A stretch of 64,000 nt of DNA from Mucilaginibacter gracilis (GTDB taxonomy: Bacteria > Bacteroidota > Bacteroidia > Sphingobacteriales > Sphingobacteriaceae): assembly GCF_003633615.1 (NCBI RefSeq), contig NZ_RBKU01000001.1, positions 2,666,001-2,730,000 of the forward strand, in the 5' to 3' direction. Below, one piece after another: positions 43,172 to 51,766 of this stretch. Position numbers and translations under genes: made by a program. The notes under the pieces were generated by a model, which made no database searches, had not been told where the DNA came from, and saw nothing but the letters and a program-made list of their open reading frames with translations. Numbering within the stretch: the stretch's first letter is position 1; each line of letters opens with the position of its first letter.

Positions 43172-44419
43172 TTACTTACCAACCGGTGCTGCCCAAAACG
43201 CAGCCGGGTTATTGGTATTGTAATTATTATAAGTAACATGGTCTACATTACTGGTACTGCTCGTTTTTTCGGGAGTTTGTTTAAAATAATCAAGCGGTAA
43301 TAGTTGTATATAACTCACGGTTTTATTGGGGGTGCGGGTTTCGGTATCGTACTCGCTGCTGGTAGCACATTCAAGGCGGTACAGGTTTTTGGCCATATAA
43401 TAATTAAGGTAGTACTCCTTGCTTTCCGAACTGATATGGTTCCAGTTGGCATCCGGGTTAATAATGAGTGTTTTATCATTAATCAGCCTTTCTCTAACTT
43501 CTTCCAATCCAAGCAACTGACCTTTTTCGTCCATTACGTAGGCACAAAAGGTAGGGTCTATCCATATCCATTTTTTAAGCGAGTTAATGTACACCATATT
43601 AATTACATGGCAATCGTTATCAATTTGCAGGCTATCTTTAGGCAAACAGGTAACAAATCTCGATTTAATACCCATCGACAGGTAGCATTCGTTCAGCACA
43701 GTTGCCAGTCCGCGGCAGTTTAATCCGCGTTTTTCCTGCTTGCAAACGGCTATCATACTCAAGGCATTTTTTACAGTAGGGTTGCCGTGATTACCATCAT
43801 GCGGAACCAGGTTATGTATCCAGTACATCAGGTTAATTACTTTAGATACCTCGTTACCCTTACCGGCGATAGAATCCAGATTAAAGGTTTTGCGCAAAAT
43901 AACCAGGTTGGGGTTATCGGCAGCCTGGTAAGTAAACTCGGGTAAGGTGCGTTTTTCGGCAGCGTTGTATTTGGCCGCATGTTTAATAATATACATATAA
44001 TCGCCAACCTTGCGTAGCGGCGTAATAAGGGCAATGTAACCGGCATCGTTGCGTATATAGTCTAAATCGCTATCGGTACTAATGTGGCTGTAATCCACAT
44101 ATCCCGCTTTGATGGATTTATCCAGATAATCAATAGCCATCTTTTTGTTCTTTAAAATCGCGTAAGTGCAGCAAAAATTATAGTAACCGTTGATAAGGTA
44201 ATTTCTATAATATTTCTGATCCTGGTCTGGCAGTTTACTGTATTTGGCTTTAAAATCGTCAAACAATTCGCCATACATTTTTACATCGCGCTTCTCGTAA
44301 GCGTCCTGCATTAATTTCGACTGGGTTTGTGCGTAATTTTCAAATTCTTTGTTCTCGGCCCTGGCAACGGTGCCAATACAAAATAAGATGAGGGTAAGAG
44401 TAAATACCTTTGTTTTCAT
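43172..44419 (-). CDS. Secreted protein with transglutaminase-like domain
   Basis: A 415-residue protein with a signal peptide (MKTKVFTLTLILFCIGTVARA). Residues from about 25 to 145 are helical, with TPR-like spacing (KKMAIDYLDKSIKAGYVDYS). The transglutaminase-type catalytic triad is visible: Cys235 in LNCRGLA, His271 in DCHVINMV and Asp288 in WIWIDPTF. Such secreted domains usually act as peptidases or amide-bond-modifying enzymes. The C-terminal 60 residues are low complexity and Asn/Thr-rich. It has no operon partner; the 323-bp gap upstream holds the rpsT promoter on the other strand and nothing else I can name. Confidence 0.85.
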   Translation of the reverse strand: MKTKVFTLTLILFCIGTVARAENKEFENYAQTQSKLMQDAYEKRDVKMYGELFDDFKAKYSKLPDQDQKYYRNYLINGYYNFCCTYAILKNKKMAIDYLDKSIKAGYVDYSHISTDSDLDYIRNDAGYIALITPLRKVGDYMYIIKHAAKYNAAEKRTLPEFTYQAADNPNLVILRKTFNLDSIAGKGNEVSKVINLMYWIHNLVPHDGNHGNPTVKNALSMIAVCKQEKRGLNCRGLATVLNECYLSMGIKSRFVTCLPKDSLQIDNDCHVINMVYINSLKKWIWIDPTFCAYVMDEKGQLLGLEEVRERLINDKTLIINPDANWNHISSESKEYYLNYYMAKNLYRLECATSSEYDTETRTPNKTVSYIQLLPLDYFKQTPEKTSSTSNVDHVTYNNYNTNNPAAFWAAPVGK

Positions 44420-44676
44420 TGTAATGGTAATAGAGTTAACAGATATGATGATGACTCCATTTTTTTACAAACGTTGCAAGGAAACGAAAAAATATTTTGA
44501 CGATTGGTAATAAAATTAGTGAAGATCAATGAAAACTTAGTTCGATAGGGCTAAATTTGAAATGGAAGGTGCTTCATACTACCCGTAGCGTAAATGGCCT
44601 CGCATAACATTGAAAGGCAATCTCATATCTAAAATCTCAATACTAAAATCTATTTGTACTTTTTTTCAATTCTCTT

Positions 44677-44706
44677 TTGTAAATTCAAAACAAGTCCCTA
44701 TATTTG
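44677..44706 (+). promoter_or_regulatory. Promoter of rpsT
   Basis: TATATTTG (44699-44706) preceded by TTG (44677-44679) at 19 bp. It lies 36 bp before the ATG, and no Shine-Dalgarno sequence is visible in the leader. Confidence 0.75.
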
Positions 44707-44742
44707 CAGTCCTTAAAACAGAACGAATAATAGCTATAAGCA

Positions 44743-44997
44743 ATGGCAAATCATAAATCATCAATAAAAAGAATCAGGAGTAACGCTGCGAAGCGCTTAC
44801 GCAACAGGTATCAGGCAAAAACCACCAGAAATGCCATCAAAAGGTTAAGAAGCACAACTGCTAAGGCAGAAGCTGCTCCACTTTTATCTAAGGTGATTTC
44901 TATGCTTGATCGTTTGGCTAAAAAGAACGTTATCCACAAAAACAAAGCTTCAAACAATAAGTCGAAACTGACTAAATTTGTTAACACTTTAGCTTAG
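44743..44997 (+). CDS. rpsT: 30S ribosomal protein S20
   Basis: An 84-residue, very basic protein. [20 protein letters not shown] is the S20 signature, followed by [14 protein letters not shown] and the C-terminal [19 protein letters not shown] block. It binds 16S rRNA at the base of the small subunit. Length and composition are normal. It has its own promoter and a terminator 30 bp after the stop, so it is monocistronic. Confidence 0.97.
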   Translation: MANHKSSIKRIRSNAAKRLRNRYQAKTTRNAIKRLRSTTAKAEAAPLLSKVISMLDRLAKKNVIHKNKASNNKSKLTKFVNTLA

Positions 44998-45020
44998 TAA
45001 TATATTTAGCTTTATGGCTT

Positions 45021-45060
45021 TAAAAAAGCGTACCGATAAAATAGGTACGCTTTTTTGTTT
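45021..45060 (+). terminator. Terminator after rpsT
   Basis: AAAAAGCGTACC pairs with GGTACGCTTTTTT around a 9-nt loop, followed by further T. A classical strong hairpin. Confidence 0.92.
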
Positions 45061-45089
45061 TTTAACGGTTTTTTAATAGGTTTAAACCG

Positions 45090-45791
45090 ATGGAAAAACC
45101 ATATCAAGCCAACATTACCATAAAAAGCTGGGCCGAGGAAGACCGCCCCCGCGAAAAGCTGTTGGGCCAGGGCAGGCGCACCCTAACCGATGCCGAACTT
45201 ATTGCTATACTCATAGGCTCGGGCAGCCGTAACGAAACAGCCGTTGAGTTAAGCAAACGCATTCTCCATCATTATAAAAATGACTTAAATGCCCTGGGGA
45301 GAGCCTCCGTGGCCGAGCTTTGCAAGTTTAAAGGCATCGGCGAAGCCAAAGCAATTTCGATAGTTGCAGCTTTAGAACTGGGCCGCCGCCGCGGCGATAC
45401 CGACGCTGCCGAAGTGCAAAAAATTACCGGTAGCCGCGATGCTTACAAAGTATTGAACCCCCTGCTTTCCGACCTTAATCACGAAGAATTTTGGATTATA
45501 CTGCTCAACAAAGGCAACAATGTTTTAAGCACACACCTCATTAGCAAAGGCGGTATGGCCGCCACCATTGCCGACCCGAAGATTATTTTCCAGGTAGCAT
45601 TAGAAAAACATGCAGCATCCGTCATCTTGGCCCATAACCATCCGTCGGGCTCACTAAAACCAAGTGTCGATGATTTGAATCTAACCAAACGCCTCATTGC
45701 AGGTGCCCGGTTGCTGGACATCGTTATATTCGACCATCTCATTATAACCGACAAAGCCTATTTTAGCTTTGGCGACGAGGGAATACTTTAA
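45090..45791 (+). CDS. radC: RadC family JAMM/MPN-domain protein
   Basis: A 233-residue RadC. An N-terminal UPF0758/HhH domain (about 1-100, with RPREKLLGQG, TDAELIAILIGSGS and FKGIGEAKAISI) precedes the MPN domain, whose metal ligands are His182, His184 and Asp195 in HNHPSG-x8-D, with Glu132 or Glu133 upstream. It was named for DNA repair, but the function remains uncertain. ATG 45090 gives the standard N-terminus. It is followed by the pheT promoter. Confidence 0.95.
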   Translation: MEKPYQANITIKSWAEEDRPREKLLGQGRRTLTDAELIAILIGSGSRNETAVELSKRILHHYKNDLNALGRASVAELCKFKGIGEAKAISIVAALELGRRRGDTDAAEVQKITGSRDAYKVLNPLLSDLNHEEFWIILLNKGNNVLSTHLISKGGMAATIADPKIIFQVALEKHAASVILAHNHPSGSLKPSVDDLNLTKRLIAGARLLDIVIFDHLIITDKAYFSFGDEGIL

Positions 45792-45883
45792 ATGTGCAAA
45801 TGAAACCGTGTGCAGATTGAGTAACCGATTTCCCGATTTTAAAAACCTTTTAGCTTTAGCCTTTAAGCTTTCTGCTTAAATTG

Positions 45884-45891
45884 TATCTTTG
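45884..45891 (+). promoter_or_regulatory. -7 promoter element for pheT
   Basis: TATCTTTG lies 20 bp before the pheT ATG. No good TTG is found at the -33 distance. Confidence 0.55.
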
Positions 45892-45911
45892 CGGTTCATT
45901 TTTTTGCAAGC

Positions 45912-48311
45912 ATGAAAATCTCGTATAACTGGTTAAAGCAATTCATACAAACAGATAAAACTCCCGACGAACTATCGCGTATTTTAACGGCGATAGGTTT
46001 GGAGGTAGAAAGCCTCGAAAAAGTGCAGGCCATTCCCGGCGGCCTGGAAGGCTTGGTTATCGGTTTTGTAAAAGAGTGCGGCCAGCACCCCAATGCCGAT
46101 AGGCTGCGCATTACCAAGGTAGATGTAGGCAGTGGCGAGGATTTACAGATAGTTTGCGGTGCTGCCAATGTAGCTGCCGGTCAAAAAGTAGTGGTAGCAA
46201 CGGTAGGCACTACCGTGCACCCGCTAAAAGGCGAACCATTTAAAATTAACAAATCGAAAATACGCGGCGAAGAAAGCCAGGGCATGATATGTGCCGAAGA
46301 TGAGGTTGGCCTGGGCGAATCGCACGAGGGTATTATGGAGCTTGCCGCCGATGCCGAGGTAGGCTCGTTAGCCAAAGATTATTTTAAAGTAACCGACGAT
46401 TACCTGTACGAAATTGGCCTAACGCCAAACCGTGCCGATGCGGCTTCGCATTTAGGCACCGCAAGGGATATTGCCGCGTTTTTAAAAATAGAAATTATTA
46501 AACCGGATGTAAGCGCATTTAAGGTTGATAACCAAAGTTTAACCATCCCGGTTGAGGTAGAAAATGCCGCAGCAGCACCGCGTTATTCGGGCTTAACCAT
46601 TTCGGGTATTCACGTAACCGAATCGCCTAAATGGCTTAAAGAAAAACTGGCCGTAATTGGCATACGGTCTATCAATAACATTGTTGATGTTACCAACTAT
46701 GTATTACATGGCCTGGGCCAACCCATGCACGCTTTTGATGCCGACGCTATTACAGGCGGCAAGGTTGTAGTTAAAACAGGCCTGGAAGGCGTTACCTTTA
46801 AAACGCTTGACGATGCCGACCGCAAACTCTCGGCTGATGACCTGATGATCTGCAATGCCGAAGAGCCAATGTGTATAGCTGGCGTATTTGGCGGTGCTAA
46901 ATCGGGCGTAAGTGAAGCCACTAAAAACATATTTTTAGAGAGTGCTTATTTTAACCCCGTATCGGTACGTAAAACATCAAAAAGGTTTGGCCTAAAAACC
47001 GATGCTTCGTTCCGTTTTGAACGTGGTACCGATCCGGACATAACGGTGTTTGCCTTAAAATATGCTGCGCTGCTTATTAAAGAAGTAGCGGGCGGTAGTA
47101 TCTCGTCCCAAATATCCGATTTTTACCCCGCACCAGTTGCCCCCTTTGAGGTTGAACTGAGCTACGAGCATGTTGACAGGCTGATAGGCAAGCAAATCCC
47201 TCACGGCGAAATTAAAGCTATTGTTGCCGCTTTAGATATACAAATAACCGGCGAAACCGCCGAAGGTCTTTCGCTTAAAGTGCCGCCATACCGCGTAGAT
47301 GTTACCCGCGATGTGGACGTAATTGAAGAGATATTGCGCATTTACGGCTATAACAACATCGAGATACCTACACAAATACGGGCATCGCTCAATACATCGG
47401 GCAGGCCCGATAAGGATACCGTACAAAATACCATATCAGACTTGTTAAGTGCCAACGGCTTTAACGAAATCTTATCAAACTCGCTCACCAAATCGGCCTA
47501 TGCCGAAAATATCGACGAGGCTGTTAAGATATTGAACCCCCTGAGCAGTGATCTGGACATTATGCGCCAAACCCTGCTTTATTCGGGCCTGGAAGCCGTG
47601 GCCTATAACCAAAACCGCCGCAATGCCGACCTTAAATTTTACGAGTTTGGCAAAACTTACAACTTGCGCGAAGAGAAGTATGTAGAAAACTCTCGCTTCG
47701 CTATATTTTTAATCGGCGCAAAGCAAAACGAAAACTGGAATGCCAAAACAACAGCGGCAACGTTTTATAACCTCAAAGCCATTGTTGACGGTTTGATGGA
47801 ACGCTTAAACGTTAACGATTTTACCATTGAAGATACCGCCGATGTCAATTTTGCTTACGGCTTAAAATACAACCGTGGCAATAAAACCCTGGTTAGCTTT
47901 GGCGCGGTAAGCAAAGCGGCACTAAAAAAAGCCGATATAGATAAAGAGGTTTTTTATGCCGACTTTAACTTTGATGTATTGCTTAACCTGGTTAAAAAAA
48001 ATAAAATTGTTTACCAGGAAGTATCCAAATTCCCGGCCGTTAGGCGCGATTTGTCGATGCTGATCGATCAGGCTGTATCTTTTGAGCAATTGAAAACCAT
48101 TGCCCAAAAAACCGAGCGCAAACTGTTAAAGGGCGTTAACGTGTTTGATGTTTACCAGGGCGATAAATTGCCGGAGGGTAAAAAATCGTACGCGTTGAGC
48201 TTTGTGATACAAGACGAAGAAAAAACACTTACCGATAAAACTATTGATGCCGTTATGCAAAAGCTCATTTACAATTTTGGTAAAGAAGCCGGTGCCGAAA
48301 TCCGTAAATAA
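45912..48311 (+). CDS. pheT: Phenylalanine--tRNA ligase beta subunit
   Basis: A 799-residue beta subunit. Domain order is as expected: an N-terminal B1 domain, a tRNA-binding EMAP-like domain (about 40-150, with LRITKVDVGSGEDLQIVCGA), B3/B4 editing (YEIGLTPNRADAASHLG; INNIVDVTNYVLHGLGQPMH), B5, the catalytic-like core (RFERGTDPDI), and a C-terminal ferredoxin-fold anticodon-binding domain (FPAVRRDLSMLID, about 705-799). It pairs with PheS to charge tRNA-Phe; pheS is not in this window, a common split in Bacteroidota. ATG with no Shine-Dalgarno is typical here. Confidence 0.97.
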   Translation: MKISYNWLKQFIQTDKTPDELSRILTAIGLEVESLEKVQAIPGGLEGLVIGFVKECGQHPNADRLRITKVDVGSGEDLQIVCGAANVAAGQKVVVATVGTTVHPLKGEPFKINKSKIRGEESQGMICAEDEVGLGESHEGIMELAADAEVGSLAKDYFKVTDDYLYEIGLTPNRADAASHLGTARDIAAFLKIEIIKPDVSAFKVDNQSLTIPVEVENAAAAPRYSGLTISGIHVTESPKWLKEKLAVIGIRSINNIVDVTNYVLHGLGQPMHAFDADAITGGKVVVKTGLEGVTFKTLDDADRKLSADDLMICNAEEPMCIAGVFGGAKSGVSEATKNIFLESAYFNPVSVRKTSKRFGLKTDASFRFERGTDPDITVFALKYAALLIKEVAGGSISSQISDFYPAPVAPFEVELSYEHVDRLIGKQIPHGEIKAIVAALDIQITGETAEGLSLKVPPYRVDVTRDVDVIEEILRIYGYNNIEIPTQIRASLNTSGRPDKDTVQNTISDLLSANGFNEILSNSLTKSAYAENIDEAVKILNPLSSDLDIMRQTLLYSGLEAVAYNQNRRNADLKFYEFGKTYNLREEKYVENSRFAIFLIGAKQNENWNAKTTAATFYNLKAIVDGLMERLNVNDFTIEDTADVNFAYGLKYNRGNKTLVSFGAVSKAALKKADIDKEVFYADFNFDVLLNLVKKNKIVYQEVSKFPAVRRDLSMLIDQAVSFEQLKTIAQKTERKLLKGVNVFDVYQGDKLPEGKKSYALSFVIQDEEKTLTDKTIDAVMQKLIYNFGKEAGAEIRK

Positions 48312-48491
48312 CAAGGTTTTATTAGTTATTTGTTATTAAGTTAATATGTTGTTAAATTTATCTGATATTTGTAGCTGGTTATTGAGTTAGCTGTTATTAG
48401 GTTATTAAGTATTGATCCGCACCAGTATTTGTCACATATCAACATAAACAACCCGGTAACTTACAATATAATAACACAATAACGAATAAAA
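48312..48491. repeat. A/T word-repeat spacer between pheT and the coiled-coil gene
   Basis: Repeats of TTATTAGTTATT, GTTATTAAGTTA and GTTATTGAGTTA on the left, and complementary words (AATAACACAATAACG) on the right near 48470-48485. A few short stems are possible but no perfect long one. No gene or terminator is clear. The promoter for the next gene presumably lies here. Confidence 0.5.
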
Positions 48492-48782
48492 ATGGCTGCA
48501 TTAGCTGAACACCTTGATAAAGTTATAGACAAAACAGAGAGGTTAATTGAGCTTTGCAGTGCTTTACAGGAAGAAAACGATTTGATGAGGTTAGAAAATC
48601 AATCGTTAAAAGTGGCCCTAACGGCAAGTAGAGAAAAGAATAAAGAGTTTGATGAGAAGCTTCGTGTATTGAAGCTTGCCAAGTCGTTTTCAGAAACAAA
48701 TGAGAAAACCCTTGACATCAAGCAAAAAATTAACGAATTTGTGCGGGAAATAGATAAGTGTATTGTATTGCTTAAAAAGTAA
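48492..48782 (+). CDS. Small coiled-coil protein upstream of zapA, possible ZapB-like partner
   Basis: A 96-residue protein that is helical almost throughout, with heptads running from LAEHLDKVIDKTERLIELCS through LQEENDLMRLENQSLKVALT to the LRVLKLAKSF and KINEFVREIDKCIVLLK helices. It is acidic and basic in alternation, a long coiled coil. ZapB of E. coli is a similar-sized coiled coil that binds ZapA at the division ring. The start of zapA is 22 bp downstream, so a ZapA-partner role is a reasonable inference, not a homology call. ATG is chosen by the end of the word-repeat spacer. Confidence 0.75.
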   Translation: MAALAEHLDKVIDKTERLIELCSALQEENDLMRLENQSLKVALTASREKNKEFDEKLRVLKLAKSFSETNEKTLDIKQKINEFVREIDKCIVLLKK

Positions 48783-48804
48783 TACAAAAAAGTGAAAATG
48801 CTCA

Positions 48805-49095
48805 ATGGGAGAAATCTCCATAAAAATAAATATTGCTGACAGAGTTTACCCTTTAAAGGTAAACATGGAAGAGGAAGAGATAATACGCAGAGCTGCTAAA
48901 CTGATTAACGACCGGGTAAAAGAATACCAGGAAAATTACGCAGTTAAGGATAAGCAAGACCTGCTATCGATGTGTGTGCTACACTACGCTACAGCGGCTT
49001 TAAAGGCCGAAAAGAGGGTAGGAGTAGAGGATGTAGAGGTGGCAGAGCGGGTTTACCAGTTGGATAGTTTGTTAACGGAGTTTTTCTCAAAGTAA
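48805..49095 (+). CDS. zapA: Cell division protein ZapA
   Basis: A 96-residue ZapA. The short N-terminal domain, ISIKINIADRVYPLKVNMEE, is the typical beta-hairpin and dimerisation part; the helical rest (EIIRRAAKLINDRVKEYQEN, DLLSMCVLHYATAALKAEKR) carries the coiled coil. ZapA bundles FtsZ at the Z ring. The position before a 6S-like RNA and rny matches the common Bacteroidota order. It is probably co-transcribed with the coiled-coil gene. Confidence 0.9.
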   Translation: MGEISIKINIADRVYPLKVNMEEEEIIRRAAKLINDRVKEYQENYAVKDKQDLLSMCVLHYATAALKAEKRVGVEDVEVAERVYQLDSLLTEFFSK

Positions 49096-49132
49096 TAACG
49101 TTCTTTACACATACAAAGCATATTAAAAATTT

Positions 49133-49302
49133 AGCCGCAGTTAAATTTTTAAGTTTCACTATTTATAAACTTAACACTTCAATATCAGCGAAGGCAGGTG
49201 AGGATGTACGTTATTTCGTCATGATTTAACGATGATCCGGCTTTCAAAACATTATCGAAGTTTAGTAATACATGAGGCTTAAAATTTAGTTGCGGTTTTT
49301 TT
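49133..49302 (+). ncRNA. ssrS: Probable 6S RNA
   Basis: In the 226-bp zapA-rny gap, CCGCAGTTAAATTTT (from 49135) pairs with AAAATTTAGTTGCGG (ending 49295), extending through AAG/CTT past one bulge to an 18-bp closing stem. It is followed by a run of seven T (49296-49302). The interior is about 120 nt with a mostly unpaired centre, the layout of 6S RNA, which binds RNA polymerase holoenzyme. The location downstream of zapA is where 6S is annotated in many Bacteroidota and in Proteobacteria. No covariance test was done, so the ends are approximate. Confidence 0.65.
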
Positions 49303-49321
49303 ATTTCATACCAATTATATC

Positions 49322-50884
49322 ATGAACATATTATATTTAATTATCGGGCTTTTAGTGGGCGTTGTTACTGGCGTTCCTATCGGCCGTTTTTTACTCAGAA
49401 AACTCTTTAAAGATCAGGAAATAGCAGCACAGTCTAAGGTAAAAAAAATACTGAAGGAAGCTGAAAACGATGCCGACATATTAAAGAAGAACCGCCTGCT
49501 TGAAGCAAAAGAAAAGTTTTTGCAAATGAAAGCCGAGCATGAGCAGGAAGTAAACTCTAAAAACAACGCCATTAACCAGCGCGAAAATAGTTTAAAGCAA
49601 AAGGAGCAATCGTTAAACCAAAAGCTCGAAAATGCTAATCGCCGCGATCAGGAAGTGGAAAACGTGAAGAAAAACCTGGAAAAACAAACCGATATTGCCA
49701 TTAAAAAGCAGGAAGAGGTTGAGTTGTTAAAAAATCAGCACGTACAACAGTTAGAAAACATAGCTGGCCTATCTGCCGAAGAAGCCAAAAACCAATTGGT
49801 TGATAACCTGCGCGAAGAGGCCCGTACCAAAGCCATGATGCAGATTAAGGATATTGTTGACGAAGCTAAGTTAACCGCTACCAAGGAAGCTAAAAAGATA
49901 GTTATCCAAACTATCCAACGTACCGCTACCGAAAGTGCTATCGAAAACACGGTATCCATCTTCAATATTGATAACGACGAGGTAAAGGGCCGTATTATTG
50001 GCCGCGAAGGCCGCAACATCCGTGCGCTGGAAGCCGCTACCGGTATCGAGATCATTGTTGATGATACTCCGGAAGCTATCATCCTATCCGGTTTTGACCC
50101 CGTTAGGCGCGAAATTGCCCGTTTAGCCATGCACCGCTTAGTTACCGACGGGCGCATACACCCGGCACGTATTGAAGAGGTGGTTGCCAAAACCAAAAAG
50201 CAAATTGAAGAAGAAATTGTTGAAATAGGCGAGCGTACCGTGATTGATTTAGGCATTCACGGCCTGCACCCCGAACTGATACGTATGGTTGGCCGTATGC
50301 GTTACCGCTCATCATACGGGCAAAATTTGTTGCAGCACTCGCGCGAGGTTGCTAACTTTTGCGCCACTATGGCTGCCGAATTGGGCCTTAATGTTAAATT
50401 GGCCAAACGCGCAGGCTTACTGCACGATATAGGCAAGGTGCCTGATGATAACCCCGAATTGCCACACGCTATTTTAGGTATGCAACTGGCCGAGAAATAT
50501 AAAGAACACCCCGAAGTTTGCAACGCCATTGGTGCCCACCACGATGAAGTGGAAATGACGAGCATGATATCGCCCATCATTCAAGCTTGCGATGCCATAT
50601 CGGGCGCACGCCCTGGCGCACGCCGCGAAGTTGTTGAAAGCTACATTAAACGTTTAAAAGAGCTCGAAGAACTGGCACTGTCGTACCCGGGTGTCGAAAA
50701 AACCTTTGCTATACAAGCCGGCCGCGAGTTGCGCGTTGTTGTAGAAAGCGAAAAAATAAGCGATGCCCAGTCGGAAATATTGGCTGCCGATATTTCAAAC
50801 CGCATTCAAACCGAAATGACCTATCCCGGCCAGATCAAGGTTACCGTTATCCGCGAAACCAGGTCGGTAGCGTTTGCTAAGTAA
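49322..50884 (+). CDS. rny: Ribonuclease Y
   Basis: A 520-residue endoribonuclease that starts mRNA decay at the membrane. An N-terminal anchor ([20 protein letters not shown]) precedes a coiled coil (about 35-160, rich in [22 protein letters not shown] heptads), a KH domain (about 210-265, [20 protein letters not shown]), and an HD domain with LLHDIGK near residue 365 and [11 protein letters not shown]. The C-terminus ends in the usual [19 protein letters not shown] hairpin terminator lies 15 bp beyond the stop. Confidence 0.97.
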   Translation: MNILYLIIGLLVGVVTGVPIGRFLLRKLFKDQEIAAQSKVKKILKEAENDADILKKNRLLEAKEKFLQMKAEHEQEVNSKNNAINQRENSLKQKEQSLNQKLENANRRDQEVENVKKNLEKQTDIAIKKQEEVELLKNQHVQQLENIAGLSAEEAKNQLVDNLREEARTKAMMQIKDIVDEAKLTATKEAKKIVIQTIQRTATESAIENTVSIFNIDNDEVKGRIIGREGRNIRALEAATGIEIIVDDTPEAIILSGFDPVRREIARLAMHRLVTDGRIHPARIEEVVAKTKKQIEEEIVEIGERTVIDLGIHGLHPELIRMVGRMRYRSSYGQNLLQHSREVANFCATMAAELGLNVKLAKRAGLLHDIGKVPDDNPELPHAILGMQLAEKYKEHPEVCNAIGAHHDEVEMTSMISPIIQACDAISGARPGARREVVESYIKRLKELEELALSYPGVEKTFAIQAGRELRVVVESEKISDAQSEILAADISNRIQTEMTYPGQIKVTVIRETRSVAFAK

Positions 50885-50898
50885 CAGCCTCGTATAAC

Positions 50899-50923
50899 CC
50901 TCTCCAAAAGGAGAGGTCTTTTT
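50899..50923 (+). terminator. Hairpin terminator directly before the Mpo1-like gene
   Basis: CCTCTCC pairs with GGAGAGG around AAAA, followed by TCTTTTT. It ends four bases before the ATG at 50927. The hairpin also has the form of a dispersed CTCTCC-AAAA-GGAGAG repeat, so it may be a repeat acting as a terminator. Confidence 0.65.
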
Positions 50924-50926
50924 AAT

Positions 50927-51478
50927 ATGGCAAATACAAAAAAAAATAAATCAGCATCCAAAAGCCTCCCCCTTGGGGAGGTTGCAGGGTCTGTTCGCCA
51001 GGTTGATGTTTATTTTAACAAATACGCCGACAGCCATCAAAACCACAGCAACGAGTTAATTCATTGGGTATGCGTACCGCTTATTGTATTCAGCTTGCTG
51101 GGTTTGGTATGGTCAATTCCATTTCCGCACATCGGCTTTTTGGGCAGGTACAATGGGTTTGTTAATTGGGCGTCGTTCCTCATCGCTTTTTCTATTTACT
51201 ACTATTACCGTTTGTCGCCTGTGTTATCCTACTGTATGTTGTTGCTAATCTTTATCTTTAGTTATTTTATAATCGGGTTAGAAAACTGGCAGCATGCGGG
51301 TGGCCCTATGCTATGGCAATCATGTTTGGTTGTTTTTGCGCTTTCTTGGGTGGGGCAGTTCATCGGCCATAAAATAGAAGGCAAAAAACCTTCATTTTTT
51401 GATGATATTAAGTTTTTGCTCATCGGCCCAATATGGCTGCTGCATTTTGTCCTGCTTAAACTAAAAATTAAGTATTGA
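50927..51478 (+). CDS. Mpo1-like/DUF962 family membrane protein with repeat-derived N-terminus
   Basis: A 183-residue protein of the DUF962/Mpo1 family, whose yeast member is a dioxygenase acting on 2-hydroxy fatty acids. VDVYFNKYADSHQNHSNELI, HWVCVPLIVF, AGGPMLWQS and SWVGQFIGHKIEGKKPSFF are the family blocks, with the His residues that bind iron. Homologues normally begin within a few residues of the VDVYFNKY motif. Here about 25 extra residues precede it, and SLPLGEVAG among them is encoded by a CCTCCCC/GGGGAGG palindrome (50965-50981) of a dispersed-repeat type. No alternative start lies closer to the conserved block, so the insertion seems to have supplied a new N-terminus. Confidence 0.88.
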   Translation: MANTKKNKSASKSLPLGEVAGSVRQVDVYFNKYADSHQNHSNELIHWVCVPLIVFSLLGLVWSIPFPHIGFLGRYNGFVNWASFLIAFSIYYYYRLSPVLSYCMLLLIFIFSYFIIGLENWQHAGGPMLWQSCLVVFALSWVGQFIGHKIEGKKPSFFDDIKFLLIGPIWLLHFVLLKLKIKY

Positions 51479-51766
51479 TCGATTTTCAATTTCGGACGTT
51501 TAATTTGGGATATTTTTAATTTGCTAACTTGCTTCCCGTGCCTAACCCTTCCCTTCGGCTTTACCTTGTTGACTCCCAACTCTCTAATTCCGACTTTAGT
51601 CTTCCCATTCTCAACTCCTTAGTCAATGTTAAATCAATGTTAAAAATAGGTTGAAATTACATTAAAACATAGCGGTCAATTTCCTCTAAAAATAATGTTG
51701 CATTAACATATACTTAATGTGCCAGGGCAACCTTTGTGCTCAAATCAATATACAAAATCAAGCACA
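51479..51766. other. Gap before the TonB-dependent receptor, with word repeats
   Basis: The first 130 bp are CTTCCC, CCAACTC and TTCCGAC words like those at 56330 and in the terminase-like gene. From about 51650 the DNA is A/T-rich. AACCTTTG at 51729-51736 is one base off the -7 consensus and 30 bp before the receptor ATG, so it is the likely promoter. No gene is seen. Confidence 0.45.

Noticed and set aside
49735..50256. 173-codon antisense frame in rny
   Set aside because: Shadow of the strongly biased rny coding sequence.
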